Of a stretch of DNA of 64,000 nucleotides, positions 9,266 to 17,234 are shown in pieces. The translations under genes and the position numbers were made by a program. The stretch spans positions 186,001 to 250,000 of the forward strand of contig CAJTFX010000001.1 of NCBI GenBank assembly GCA_910575555.1. Direction: 5' to 3'. The notes below the pieces were generated by a model. It was given only the letters and a program-made list of their open reading frames with translations, did not search any database and was not told the DNA's origin. Within the stretch, counting starts at the first letter, position 1. The number at the start of each line of letters is the position of its first letter. This DNA comes from Lachnospiraceae bacterium. Lineage in GTDB: Bacteria > Bacillota > Clostridia > Lachnospirales > Lachnospiraceae.

Positions 9266-10057
9266 TTACCGAAAAAATGCTTCGTTCCGCCAACTGTCCG
9301 CTACAGACGCCCCCATGTCTGAAAAACGGCAGTCTGCAACGCCATAATACTCAAAATACTGCTCCCGCAAATGCCGATAAGAGCCTCTCGGCAAATAAAG
9401 CTTGTCTCCATTATCCATCTGCATGATCTGTCCATTAAGGCTCACAATATGCTCCAGATTTACAATATAGGTAATGCCCACCTTCACAAATTCCTGGTAT
9501 CCGGAAACCATTTCATAAAGTTTTGTCATCGTCATACGCAGCAAAACCTGCTCTCCTCCTGCCAGACAGATACTCTGCTGCTTTTTCTTAGCCTCACAGT
9601 AAATCATATCATTCAGGGCAATTCTCCGAATACTGCTGTCAATTCTCAGCAACAGATAACGGCGCCTTTCCTGCTCTATCTCTTCCAACGCCCGATCCAG
9701 AACAGGAAACAGATTTTTTTCATAAATCGGTTTCAGAAGATACTGCATTGCATCCACCTGAAAAGCTTCCAATGCATGCTCCTGGGAAGCAGTAAGAAAA
9801 ATAATCCTGCAGTGACTTCCCATTTCCCGCAGTTCCCTGGCTGCTTCTGTCCCCAGTTTTCCGCGCATATAAATATCCATCAGCAGCAAATCCGGCATAT
9901 ATTCCTCTTCCCTCACCATGCGAAGCAGGTCGTCCGCACTCTGAAAACGCTCTATCTGAAAATCACAGACTGCATACTGTTCTCTGTAAGTTGTCAACAT
10001 CTGTTCTATTTTATTCAGTTCTGCTGTTTCATCGTCACAATGGGCAATTAGATACAT
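9266..10057 (-). CDS. LytTR-family response regulator (orphan)
   Basis: 263 residues. Receiver domain at 1-125 with acidic pocket CDDE, phospho-acceptor Asp in LLLMDIYM, Thr in FLTAS and Lys in LLKPI; LytTR DNA-binding domain at about 140-245 (YCEAKKKQQSICLAGGEQVLLRMTMTKLYEM...FVKVGITYIVNLEHI). Such regulators usually control peptide, competence, bacteriocin or cell-wall genes. No sensor kinase gene adjoins it, so its partner lies elsewhere or it works unpaired. Start preceded by CAGGAGGAAGAC. The last 20 residues (CRFSDMGASVADSWRNEAFFR) extend past the domain end and I do not recognise them. Confidence 0.9.
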   Translation of the reverse strand: MYLIAHCDDETAELNKIEQMLTTYREQYAVCDFQIERFQSADDLLRMVREEEYMPDLLLMDIYMRGKLGTEAARELREMGSHCRIIFLTASQEHALEAFQVDAMQYLLKPIYEKNLFPVLDRALEEIEQERRRYLLLRIDSSIRRIALNDMIYCEAKKKQQSICLAGGEQVLLRMTMTKLYEMVSGYQEFVKVGITYIVNLEHIVSLNGQIMQMDNGDKLYLPRGSYRHLREQYFEYYGVADCRFSDMGASVADSWRNEAFFR

Positions 10058-10214
10058 GTCTTCCTCCTGCGTTACTTTCTAAAATTTATTTTTACCGTTT
10101 AACCCTCACTTTATCATAGGCACCAAAAAATAAATTTACAATAATCGCACCAAAATTAACGCAAAAAACAGCTTTTTTAACCTGCTTTCAAAGGAAAACA
10201 TAATTTATATATGA

Positions 10215-11459
10215 TTAACTTCCAAAATTAAGAGATATTTGGCCATCTTCCATTTTATTTTTATTTTTCTCTCTCTCAGAAAAGTCATCACAAGTCCAAA
10301 ATCCATTCTTTTTTCTTAATCCTATCGTTTTTTCAATAAACAAACATCCCGTTTCTTCCTGTAGTTTTTTCAAAAGTTCACTGTCTTTTTCATGGTTAAG
10401 TAAACGGTTTTTTATGTTTTCACAATCTCCCAATTCACATCCCAACCATTTTCGTTTCAGTAATTGTGCTACTACATATGTAGTCCCGCTACCACCAAAA
10501 GGATCAAATACCACATCCCCTTCATTTGTTGACATTGAAATTATCCTGTCTAACAGTTTAATAGATAACTCATTAAATTTTCTATTTTTACTATTCTTGT
10601 GCCTTACAGGATATATATCTGTCCATACATCAGAAACGTTTACTCCTTTAGGATTCATCTTATTTTTATAACCACCATAATCTTTAATTTCACCACCACA
10701 GTGACGGCAAACCTGCAAAGGGATTCGTTGATTATTATATGTTGTTGCTTTCGTTCCTTTCACAAATGAAACCAACCCATAATGAGACGGATACAAACGC
10801 TTCTGAATGGGAAGGTTACATTTCATATCTATGGCTATCCAATCCCAAAATGTGAGAGATTCACCAAGATGTGACGCAATATAAACACACCATTTAGGCA
10901 AATTATAAACATAAATCCTTCCCCCTGGTTTCAAAAGCCTTACACATTCATCCAACCAAACGTACATCCAGTTTATATATTGGGACATGGTTAGACTATC
11001 ATCTATTCCAGGATCATAAGTCTTTCCAATATTAAAGGGAGGATCTGCAAATACTAAATCAACACATGCATCTGGTAATCCACGCATAATTTCTACACAG
11101 TCTCCATGATAAAGCTGCCCATATTTATTTTTATAATACGGGGAAAAGTCAGTTGCTGCATTATCTTCGCGTTTTGAAAGTAAACGTGCAATCTCCTTAA
11201 TATTCTGAAAATAGGAATCTCTGTATAGGGCAGGCACTTTGCCCATAGCAAGATTTATTTCTAACTCCGTCATATCTAAAAAATCACACAATGCTGTTCT
11301 AAAAGATTTATCTTCTGGAAAAAAAGACGTTTGCTGCAATTCATCGATCTGACCTTTTTTTATTTTTCTAGCTTTGAAAAACGAATACATTGACTCAAGA
11401 GATTTGTTTTCTCTTTGGACTTTGCTTAACAACAGATCATATATTGAAAAGAATTGCAT
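10215..11459 (-). CDS. Type II DNA methyltransferase (beta class) of an R-M system
   Basis: 414 residues. Catalytic motif IV VFADPPFNIGKTYD (about 140) precedes AdoMet motif I VFDPFGGSGTTYVVAQ (about 318), the order of beta-class amino-methyltransferases. DPPF most often goes with N6-adenine methylation, but N4-cytosine cannot be excluded. Between them lies a CRHCGGEIKDYGG knuckle that may bind zinc. The start at 11459 is placed 8 nt after GGAGG; GTG at 11468 overlaps that site. It is divergent from a controller gene and a broken nuclease gene, the layout of PvuII-type systems. Its base composition is more AT-rich than the housekeeping genes, which fits acquisition by transfer. Confidence 0.9.
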   Translation of the reverse strand: MQFFSIYDLLLSKVQRENKSLESMYSFFKARKIKKGQIDELQQTSFFPEDKSFRTALCDFLDMTELEINLAMGKVPALYRDSYFQNIKEIARLLSKREDNAATDFSPYYKNKYGQLYHGDCVEIMRGLPDACVDLVFADPPFNIGKTYDPGIDDSLTMSQYINWMYVWLDECVRLLKPGGRIYVYNLPKWCVYIASHLGESLTFWDWIAIDMKCNLPIQKRLYPSHYGLVSFVKGTKATTYNNQRIPLQVCRHCGGEIKDYGGYKNKMNPKGVNVSDVWTDIYPVRHKNSKNRKFNELSIKLLDRIISMSTNEGDVVFDPFGGSGTTYVVAQLLKRKWLGCELGDCENIKNRLLNHEKDSELLKKLQEETGCLFIEKTIGLRKKNGFWTCDDFSEREKNKNKMEDGQISLNFGS

Positions 11460-11475
11460 TACCAACACCTCCGAT

Positions 11476-11514
11476 GTAACTTATCGTCTGTAGACTCATA
11501 ATCTCAAAATAGTA
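11476..11514. promoter_or_regulatory. Divergent control region of the R-M locus with C-box-like operator
   Basis: Between the methyltransferase and controller starts is a palindromic core GTCTGTAGAC (11486-11495) flanked by ACTTAT and TCATAAT, resembling the C boxes bound by R-M controller proteins. A weak -10 (TAGTAT) for the controller gene lies about 15 nt downstream. Position and dyad support operator function; the exact boundaries are inferred. Confidence 0.55.
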
Positions 11515-11556
11515 TAGCATATGAATATGGCTAAGTCAACAAAGGAGGAACCCCCG

Positions 11557-11787
11557 ATGTCTGAAATCAGAACACTTCGTAAAATTCTTGCAGATAACAT
11601 GAAAACCTTGAGAATAAGAGAAAATATTTCCCAAGAAGACTTTGCTGCTTTATGTGATCTGCATAGGACATATATATCGGATATCGAAAGATGCACTAGA
11701 AATGTCTCAATTGACAATATTGAAAAAATTGCTGCCGCTCTTCATATAACAGCATCTGAATTGTTACAGGAGGATCTTTCATGCTAA
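11557..11787 (+). CDS. R-M controller (C) protein, XRE-type helix-turn-helix
   Basis: 76 residues and almost entirely one HTH_3 domain: LRKILADNMKTLRIRENISQEDFAALCDLHRTYISDIERCTRNVSIDNIEKIAAALHI. The RTYISDIERxxRNVSI recognition-helix region is typical of controller proteins, which activate their own gene and the nuclease and can repress the methyltransferase. AAAGGAGG lies 8 nt before the ATG at 11557; the frame is open 12 codons further upstream but without a site. The stop overlaps the nuclease start (ATGCTAA), so the two are translationally coupled. Confidence 0.9.
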   Translation: MSEIRTLRKILADNMKTLRIRENISQEDFAALCDLHRTYISDIERCTRNVSIDNIEKIAAALHITASELLQEDLSC

Positions 11788-12406
11788 TTGCAAAAAAATA
11801 TATATCACCAGCTGCTCGCCATTTGATTCAAAGCAATCCATTAGCTGAACGTGCCTATAAAGAAGTTGCTTTTTCGATTTTCAAAAACGTAACGCCAGGA
11901 CATGATATTTTCATTCTCAATAACACTACCAAGAATTGCAACGGTGTCGTACCAGTAAAGGAACAATGTTATCAAATTTTAGAAGAGGATTATGGTTGGT
12001 ATAGAGAAAAACCACTCTCATATTTCCATGATGATGCACAAAAAGGCGGACCATAGATGTATACAAAGAATTTTACTATAACAAGCATTTTCTTTATGCT
12101 GGACTCGAATTTGAAACCGGAAATATTTCATCCGCTCATCGTTCTATGAATAAACTCCATATTGGTATTCTAAAAGGTGAAATAACCATCGCCTTTTTAA
12201 TGATGCCAATTAAAAAAATGGCTTTTTATCTGACAGATAGAGTATCAAATTATGAAGAACTGGAGCCGTATTTTCTACTACTCAAAAATGTACCCTTTGT
12301 CATTTTTGGTTTCAATGCAGAAGAATACGACCCCAATGCCCCGTTGCTCCCCAAAGGAAAAGACGGTATGTCTCCACGCACCATCCACAAATGGAAGAAA
12401 CGATAA
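11781..12406 (+). pseudogene. Type II restriction endonuclease gene, frameshifted
   Basis: The first frame (11781-12056) gives 91 residues ending DDAQKGGP then stops. The second frame is open across the junction and continues ATA GAT GTA TAC... to 12406. One missing base near 12052-12054 (CCATAG, expected CCAATAG) explains the break; restoring it gives KGGPIDVYKEF...LEFETGNISSAHRSMNKL in about 208 residues. GPID followed by ExE and a GNISSxxR helix is the PD-(D/E)xK arrangement seen in BamHI/BglII-like nucleases. Position after a C gene and divergent from a methyltransferase supports the assignment. AGGAGG precedes the ATG. As written no full-length nuclease is made, unless frameshifting or a sequencing error intervenes. 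Confidence 0.8.
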
Positions 12407-12978
12407 AGGCTATAAATTATTCTGGCACGTTTGGACGACCTTTTCACCAGAAATCTTCAATATCTTATAAGTGCGCAAACTAAAATCTTTAAAAAAGCCT
12501 TGGCTTCCATAGTTTGGATGGCCATGCGGCCTGTCGCACGACAAGCTAAGCAAGATGGGGATTTACTATGAGAATGGTATAATCATTTTGGAACTTTAAC
12601 GTTTAACTAGTACAATGAGTTAAATTAATACAACACTAAATAAACTTAAAAACTCATTTTCATAATATTTAATACAGTGATTCGTAATTTCGAAACACTA
12701 AGCGCCCCTTTTACCGTTGTCAAGTTTTTCTGATAGAACAAGGCAAGTTCTCTTCTCAACTGTCAATGATAATCATAAGGAATGCTCCTACAAACATTTT
12801 ACTTTCTTTGTCAAATACCCACCTTTTCATCCCACGCATTGGTATATATATATCAAGTACCTAGTACATCGAAAATTAAAGAATCACTGTTCTAAAAACA
12901 TAGTTTTATATACTTATCTGTTTTCCAAGCAGATGCTCCGAAGTTTGCCTGCTTCCGAAATTGGAGCATCCTCTTCCG
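12407..12978 (+). other. AT-rich gap holding an unrecognised reading-frame remnant
   Basis: No intact gene. One plus-strand frame from 12416 to 12571 reads IILARLDDLFTRNLQYLI... and ...MAMRPVARQAKQDGDLL before a TGA, then continues EWYNHFGTLTFN to a TAG at 12608-12610. The amino-acid pattern looks like protein rather than random sequence, but there is no start codon with a ribosome site and I do not recognise the family. The stretch from 12610 to 12930 is AT-rich with nothing I can name. Together with the frameshifted nuclease upstream it suggests a decaying insertion. Confidence 0.3.
12932..12970 (-). terminator. Hairpin after the first DUF4367-type gene
   Basis: Perfect 8-bp arms GATGCTCC (12932-12939) and GGAGCATC (12963-12970) with an inner GAAG/CTTC stem, 8 nt after the stop codon of the gene at 12979. 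No U-tract follows, so it may be a 3'-end stabiliser or a weak terminator. Confidence 0.45.
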
Positions 12979-13707
12979 TCACTCAATCGGGTCATCAGAA
13001 AGTTCTAATTTGCCTGCCAGTTCTATCAGTTCTTTCTTGGAAAATGGGCCGTCTAATACCAATTTGTACACGCCATTGGAAATAATCAAAGAACTCATCC
13101 CATTATCTTCTACACAGTAACCAGTAAAACCATTTATTTCGATATCTTTTACTGTTTCTGTATCAGAAGTAAGATTCTGTGAAGCTTCATTCTCTTGCCA
13201 AACCTGTTTGAAATATAAAACTTTCTTCTCAGAATCAACATAAGTAGCATAATATTTTTGAAATACTTCATCATATTTTTCCGACACAAGTGTATATCCC
13301 GTTGGAATATCTAAAAAACAATATTTTCTAAAAACAGTTCTGGAACCTATACCAATACCATTTTCATCCTTCTCAAAATTAACATGATCTTCATTTTGTT
13401 CCATAGATAAACTGCTCAACCAACGGATAAAAGGCTCTGATGCAAAAGAACTTCCTCCTATAATCATCAAAAGCAATAAGACGATCACAGCTAACCTTCT
13501 TTTAGAATGAATAGGACGATATAATTCCAAAACAGAACCCTGCGCCCGTTTCTTTCTGTACTTTTCCTGTATTTCCGGCATTCGGAAAATTTTATGCATG
13601 TTTCGATAAAACCTGAACGTAAACCTATGCCTTGGAAAAGATTTCATACGGCTGTTATATCCGTCCTTTGCAGTCTCTTCAAAAGCTAATGCCAATAATT
13701 CATCCAT
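12979..13707 (-). CDS. DUF4367-type single-pass membrane protein (copy 1)
   Basis: 242 residues: a basic cytosolic N-terminus (1-70), one membrane helix (RRLAVIVLLLLMIIGGSSFA, about 70-90) and an outside domain of about 150 residues. The C-terminal part (IEINGFTGYCVEDNGMSSLIISNGVYKLVLDGPFSKKELIEL) matches the DUF4367 style of proteins, often encoded next to ECF sigma factors and thought to act as anti-sigma-like sensors. No sigma factor gene lies here. A clear paralogue is at 15022-15762, with the same architecture and near-identical C-terminal blocks. Start preceded by AAAGGGAAT. Function unknown. Confidence 0.75.
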   Translation of the reverse strand: MDELLALAFEETAKDGYNSRMKSFPRHRFTFRFYRNMHKIFRMPEIQEKYRKKRAQGSVLELYRPIHSKRRLAVIVLLLLMIIGGSSFASEPFIRWLSSLSMEQNEDHVNFEKDENGIGIGSRTVFRKYCFLDIPTGYTLVSEKYDEVFQKYYATYVDSEKKVLYFKQVWQENEASQNLTSDTETVKDIEINGFTGYCVEDNGMSSLIISNGVYKLVLDGPFSKKELIELAGKLELSDDPIE

Positions 13708-13952
13708 TTTTTATTCCCTTTCCCAAAATTATCTCTTTTTTGCATAATTTACACATTGCTTTGTATTAATTATTGCATAATTTTTTCAACTCACTTCTGA
13801 CAACCTGCAAATATTCCAGTCTGCCAGATTACTATACCCCAGCTTTTTCTTCCATTTTTATTGTAACAACTATAATATGTCACCCGCAACAAAATTTTCA
13901 TAAAAATTTACAGCAGATTGACTCCAAATTAATATATAAGAAACATCATAAA

Positions 13953-13976
13953 AACCGAGAGTTTTCACTCTCGGTT
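13953..13976 (-). terminator. Intrinsic terminator downstream of the small secreted protein
   Basis: Perfect 10-bp stem AACCGAGAGT (13953-13962) and ACTCTCGGTT (13967-13976) with a 4-nt loop; the minus strand continues TTTTATGATG. It would end transcripts from the two small genes at 14012-14547. The rest of 13708-14011 shows no gene; it holds repeated AAATTATGCAA motifs in the upstream region of copy 1. Confidence 0.75.
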
Positions 13977-14011
13977 CTGCATGTTCCGCTTTTAACATCA
14001 TATATCTTTTC

Positions 14012-14101
14012 CTATGAAAAAATCTTTCCAAGAAAATCTAAAAATATAATCCCCAGAAAGCTGATAAATAAAATCAAACATCCCTTTAAAAAATCTTTCA
14101 T
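14012..14101 (-). CDS. 29-residue hydrophobic peptide, candidate small membrane protein
   Basis: An ATG 11 nt after the stop of the secreted-protein gene opens a 29-codon frame reading MKDFLKGCLILFISFLGI then IFLDFLGKIFS, almost wholly one membrane-spanning segment with Lys at both ends. GAGGAG lies immediately before the ATG, tighter than ideal, so translation may depend on coupling. It is followed within about 40 nt by the terminator at 13953-13976, so it sits in the same transcript. I do not recognise it; it could be a small membrane peptide, a leader of no function, or chance. Confidence 0.4.
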   Translation of the reverse strand: MKDFLKGCLILFISFLGIIFLDFLGKIFS

Positions 14102-14112
14102 TCTCCTCAATC

Positions 14113-14547
14113 TCAATAAGTTGCCAAATTACTTGCACAAGTTACTTCTTCACCGCCTACAGTAAAGATTGCATATGTCCGGTAAGTGCCTCTGGCAGAT
14201 ATAGTATGTGACTTACTCACAATCTTTGAACCTACATTTTCAGAAGTGCCAATCCAGGAAACTAAGGTTTTCCAGGAACTTCCCTCTTTTTTCTGTAATC
14301 TCATTACTGTGGTAATTGTACATACTCTCTTTGCAGAAACATCTGAACTACAATATGCAGTATTACCTACAATTTTTATCTCTGAACTAGCAGTCGCAGT
14401 ATTTACATAATAAGGCTGTATCCCGCCTACTCCTCCAGCCGCATTTGTATGAGCCGCTGTGTTCTCATTTGCCGCCGCATTGCTGACCGTTGACATACTC
14501 AATACCATACACACTACTGCCAATACCATAGAAATTTTTCTCTTCAT
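14113..14547 (-). CDS. Small secreted protein, DUF6147-like
   Basis: 144 residues. Sec signal peptide MKRKISMVLAVVCMVLSMSTVSNAAA with a likely cut after AxA at about 25. The mature part is Ser/Thr-rich beta-type sequence (ATASSEIKIVGNTAYCSSDV, MRLQKKEGSSWKTLVSW, GTYRTYAIFTV) resembling a family of small exported clostridial proteins (DUF6147). The ATG at 14547 is chosen because AAGGAG lies 8 nt upstream; the frame is open 31 codons earlier but without a site. It lies between two paralogous DUF4367-type membrane proteins, all on one strand. Function unknown. Confidence 0.65.
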   Translation of the reverse strand: MKRKISMVLAVVCMVLSMSTVSNAAANENTAAHTNAAGGVGGIQPYYVNTATASSEIKIVGNTAYCSSDVSAKRVCTITTVMRLQKKEGSSWKTLVSWIGTSENVGSKIVSKSHTISARGTYRTYAIFTVGGEEVTCASNLATY

Positions 14548-15021
14548 AAATCTTTCTCCTTCCATTTCTCTTATGTAAAAGTAATATTGGGTAGAACCCA
14601 TAAATATAATAACAACTGAGACTGGAAAAATATGACACATTTTTAATATTTTTTATTTTTTTATTTGATTGAAACTAAAAAAATAATTTTTTGTAGCAAA
14701 CATCTAGAAAAAGTTTCTTCATATGCCATAAAGCCAACAGGCAAAAGAAATGAAAAATCCATGTTACCAAAGAAATGAATCCTCAAACTGAATGACAGTA
14801 CAATTTGGAGATTCTTCCTTTGAATTTTGAATAACAAATTAATAATTTTTCTTTTCAAAAAAGGTGTATTCTCAAACAAGACTGCACCTTTTTTGAAAAC
14901 CATTACAATATCACTTTATTAAGATATAAACTATATAATTGTAATATCTTTACTTCTTAGAAAAACAATAGTAGCATTTTTCGAATATAATTGCTAAAAC
15001 ATCTTCCCTTATAATTCTAAG
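14548..15021. other. AT-rich intergenic stretch
   Basis: 474 bases without a convincing gene, apart from the terminator listed at 14852-14899. An 80-codon minus frame across 14661-14903 starts inside the terminator and has no ribosome site, so I do not call it. The part just upstream of 14547 should hold the promoter of the secreted-protein gene, but I see no clear -35/-10 pair. Confidence 0.5.
14852..14899 (-). terminator. Strong, possibly bidirectional terminator after DUF4367 copy 2
   Basis: Perfect 15-bp inverted repeat TTTTCAAAAAAGGTG (14852-14866) and CACCTTTTTTGAAAA (14885-14899) with an 18-nt loop. The T-tract is part of the stem on both strands. It lies 123 nt beyond the stop of the gene at 15022-15762. 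Confidence 0.75.
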
Positions 15022-15762
15022 TTAATAAACAGGTTCATCTACAAGTTCCAATTTTTCTGCTAACTCTATTAATTCCTCCCTAGAGAAAGTTCCATCCATC
15101 ACTAACTTATAAATTCCATTAGATATTATCAATGAACCCACTCCATTATCCTCAGCATAATAACCAGTAAATCCATTTATCTCTATCATTTCCAATTGTT
15201 CTATGTCAGATGTTATTAGTTCTAAGGCCTTACTTTCCTGCCGTACCTGCTTCAAAAATAATACTTCTTTTTCTGAATTAACATAGGTAACATAATACTT
15301 TTGAAACTCCCTATCATATTTTTCTGATATCAAAACAAATCCTTCCGGAACCTCCCCCAACCGATACCTCCTGAATTCTCCTCTGTTCTCTCCTGCACTT
15401 GTCTGCTCCGTCCCATTCTGTATTCTCACATGGTCACTATTCTGCTCAACCCGAAATCCCTTCAGCCAATGTCTAATCGGTTCCGCTGCAATCACGCTTC
15501 CTCCTATCAACATCAGTATCAGCAAAGCAAGAACGGCCCACTTTCTTTTTGAACGAATCGGGTGATATAATTCCAGCAGAGAATTACCGGAACGGCCCGC
15601 ATCATTTTTTCCCGGCGCTTCCATCATCCGGACTGCCTGTTTCATCTTTCTTCGGAATTCTGCAGAAAACCGGTGCTTCGGTATATCCTGGGGACGGTTT
15701 TCATAGTCCTCTTTTACTATCTCCTCCAATGCCTGCTTTAACAGCTTGTCCATATCATTCAT
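15022..15762 (-). CDS. DUF4367-type single-pass membrane protein (copy 2)
   Basis: 246 residues, paralogue of the protein at 12979-13707. A charged cytosolic N-terminus (MNDMDKLLKQALEEIVKEDY, then PKHRFSAEFRRKMKQ), a membrane helix at about 72-92 (KWAVLALLILMLIGGSVIA) and an extracellular domain ending IEINGFTGYYAEDNG and SLIISNGIYKLVMDGTFS. The ATG at 15762 is used because GAGGAGGGG lies 5 nt upstream; an in-frame start 19 codons earlier lacks a site. The N-terminal 20 residues resemble the short cytosolic region through which anti-sigma proteins hold sigma factors, but none is encoded nearby. Function unknown. Confidence 0.75.
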   Translation of the reverse strand: MNDMDKLLKQALEEIVKEDYENRPQDIPKHRFSAEFRRKMKQAVRMMEAPGKNDAGRSGNSLLELYHPIRSKRKWAVLALLILMLIGGSVIAAEPIRHWLKGFRVEQNSDHVRIQNGTEQTSAGENRGEFRRYRLGEVPEGFVLISEKYDREFQKYYVTYVNSEKEVLFLKQVRQESKALELITSDIEQLEMIEINGFTGYYAEDNGVGSLIISNGIYKLVMDGTFSREELIELAEKLELVDEPVY

Positions 15763-16104
15763 GGTTCCCCTCCTCAAAATAATTGTTCTCTCTGGGACAT
15801 TTCCATTATATATTGACAATTACCCTTTCTTTTTCATGACACTTTTTCTGTAAAAAATAATATTCATGTTAGAGATGTATCAAATCAGCGTATTAGCATA
15901 TAAAAGGATTGCTAAAGTTTCTTACTTATAAGTCTGGAATTATTGACTTTTCCTGATTTTCAAGTATAATATGGATAAAAAATTGGGAGGTAGCTCATAG
16001 ATGAAACCAGATAAGGAGAAATTTGGATTGTTGGCTGACACAATCTGATGCTCGCTATTTCTGTAGACACAGTATCGCAAGTTTTCTCTCTTAACCTAAC
16101 CACA
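15763..16104 (+). other. Promoter, ribosome site and 15-codon truncated ORF; one arm of a 22-bp inverted repeat
   Basis: A good plus-strand promoter (TTGACT 15943-15948, 16-nt spacer, TATAAT 15965-15970) leads to GGGAGG and an ATG at 16001. The frame MKPDKEKFGLLADTI ends after 15 codons at 16048. Its first 22 bases (16000-16021) recur inverted at 17352-17373 beyond the RhuM gene, where the same MKPDKEK start opens a 45-codon frame. TTGACTTTTCCTGA at 15943 recurs at 17478 in the GntR promoter. The setting suggests a gene beheaded by rearrangement; I see no intact gene here. Confidence 0.5.
16000..16021 (+). repeat. Left arm of 22-bp inverted repeat flanking RhuM
   Basis: Identical over 22 bases to the reverse complement of 17352-17373. 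The core is ATGAAACCAGATAAGGAG. The arms enclose 1.33 kb containing only the RhuM gene and the 3' part of a small frame. Confidence 0.8.
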
Positions 16105-17154
16105 TCAATCTTCCGATAAGCTCTTTGTCTGCTCCTCAAGTTTTAACATAAATTTATCATAATCGGACATGAAAAGCCTATCTTGTATAATACGATATTT
16201 TTCATATTCTGTTTCAGCATACAATTTGGCTTGTTCTGCGCTTATCTTGCCAGGGCCAGTCAGTATTTCCGTACCGTTAAATTCAAGAAAGCCATCCAGA
16301 CGTTTTGCCCAATCCTCCATGCTCATCGGTATATGGCGTTCTGCCTGAAGTTCGGCATAATCAAGATACAAGGAAACAATCCTTTCCAAAAAAGACAGTT
16401 CCTTTTCGGTTAGATAGTTCTTTGCTATGGACACATCACTTTTTACAATTTTTCCATCAGGCGCATTTTCCCACGAAGTCAATCCCATATGTTCTTTCTG
16501 CGCGTCAGCACGCTCTACAATAAGTTCCGCCGCTGTATGTCTATGGGTAGCGTAATGCATTTTGTTTTGAACTGTTTTGAAAAAAGCTCTTGTGGTTTTA
16601 GCGTCTTTATCATAATCAAAAGCTGTGGCATATAAGTCAGTTACCTTCTGATAAAATTTTCTTTCAGAAAGCCGGATTTCCCGAATATTTTCTAACTGAC
16701 GGTCAAAATATTCATCTGTAAACAAAGTTCCTTTTTTTAAACGCTCGACATCCATTGTCCAGCCTTGAATCGTATAGTCTTTTACAATCTGCCCCGCCCA
16801 TTTTCGGAACTGCACTGCACGCTCATTATTTACTTTAAATCCAACAGCAATAATGGCTTGAAGATTGTAGTGATTTGTTTTATATTTTTTCCCATCAGCG
16901 GCAGTTATTAAGTATTTCTTAATAACTGCCGCTTCTATTAATTCCCCGTCAACAAAAATTCTTTTTAAATGTTGATTGATAGCAGAGACTGATACACCAT
17001 ATAAAACGGCCATCATCTTTTGTGTCAGCCAGATATTTTCATCTTCATATCGCATTTCTACGCTGCTTTCTTCTCCACCCACCGAAGCAACATAGGTAAG
17101 ATATTCTGCAGCGCTTGAACGGATTGTTATTTGATTTATTTTCTTTTTGGACAT
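16105..17154 (-). CDS. RhuM-family protein
   Basis: 349 residues covering the whole RhuM (virulence protein RhuM) family length. Recognisable blocks are VEMRYEDENIWLTQKMMAVLYGVSVSAINQHLKRIF near the N-terminus, which has helix-turn-helix character, NLQAIIAVGFKVNNERAVQFRKWAGQIVKDYTIQGWTMD in the middle, and RADAQKEHMGLTSWE. Members occur in pathogenicity and defence islands and near R-M systems, with no settled biochemical role. AAAGGA lies 9 nt before the ATG. The gene is bracketed by a 22-bp inverted repeat and sits in the AT-rich island, which suggests transfer. Confidence 0.88.
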   Translation of the reverse strand: MSKKKINQITIRSSAAEYLTYVASVGGEESSVEMRYEDENIWLTQKMMAVLYGVSVSAINQHLKRIFVDGELIEAAVIKKYLITAADGKKYKTNHYNLQAIIAVGFKVNNERAVQFRKWAGQIVKDYTIQGWTMDVERLKKGTLFTDEYFDRQLENIREIRLSERKFYQKVTDLYATAFDYDKDAKTTRAFFKTVQNKMHYATHRHTAAELIVERADAQKEHMGLTSWENAPDGKIVKSDVSIAKNYLTEKELSFLERIVSLYLDYAELQAERHIPMSMEDWAKRLDGFLEFNGTEILTGPGKISAEQAKLYAETEYEKYRIIQDRLFMSDYDKFMLKLEEQTKSLSED

Positions 17155-17234
17155 CTAAAATATTCCTTTCTGCAATATTTGCAAATATTTCTCTCCTATG
17201 CGTTTTTGCCGTATATTCTGCCTCACTATTTCTT
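17155..17234. other. Short non-coding gap upstream of RhuM
   Basis: Holds the RhuM ribosome binding site and probably its promoter region; no clear -35/-10 pair is seen. Confidence 0.3.

Noticed and set aside
12717-13085. 122-codon plus-strand frame
   Set aside because: Overlaps the 3' end of a DUF4367-type gene in antisense and the rest is AT-rich filler; no start signals.
14661-14903. 80-codon minus-strand frame
   Set aside because: Starts inside a perfect terminator hairpin, AT-rich composition, no ribosome site.
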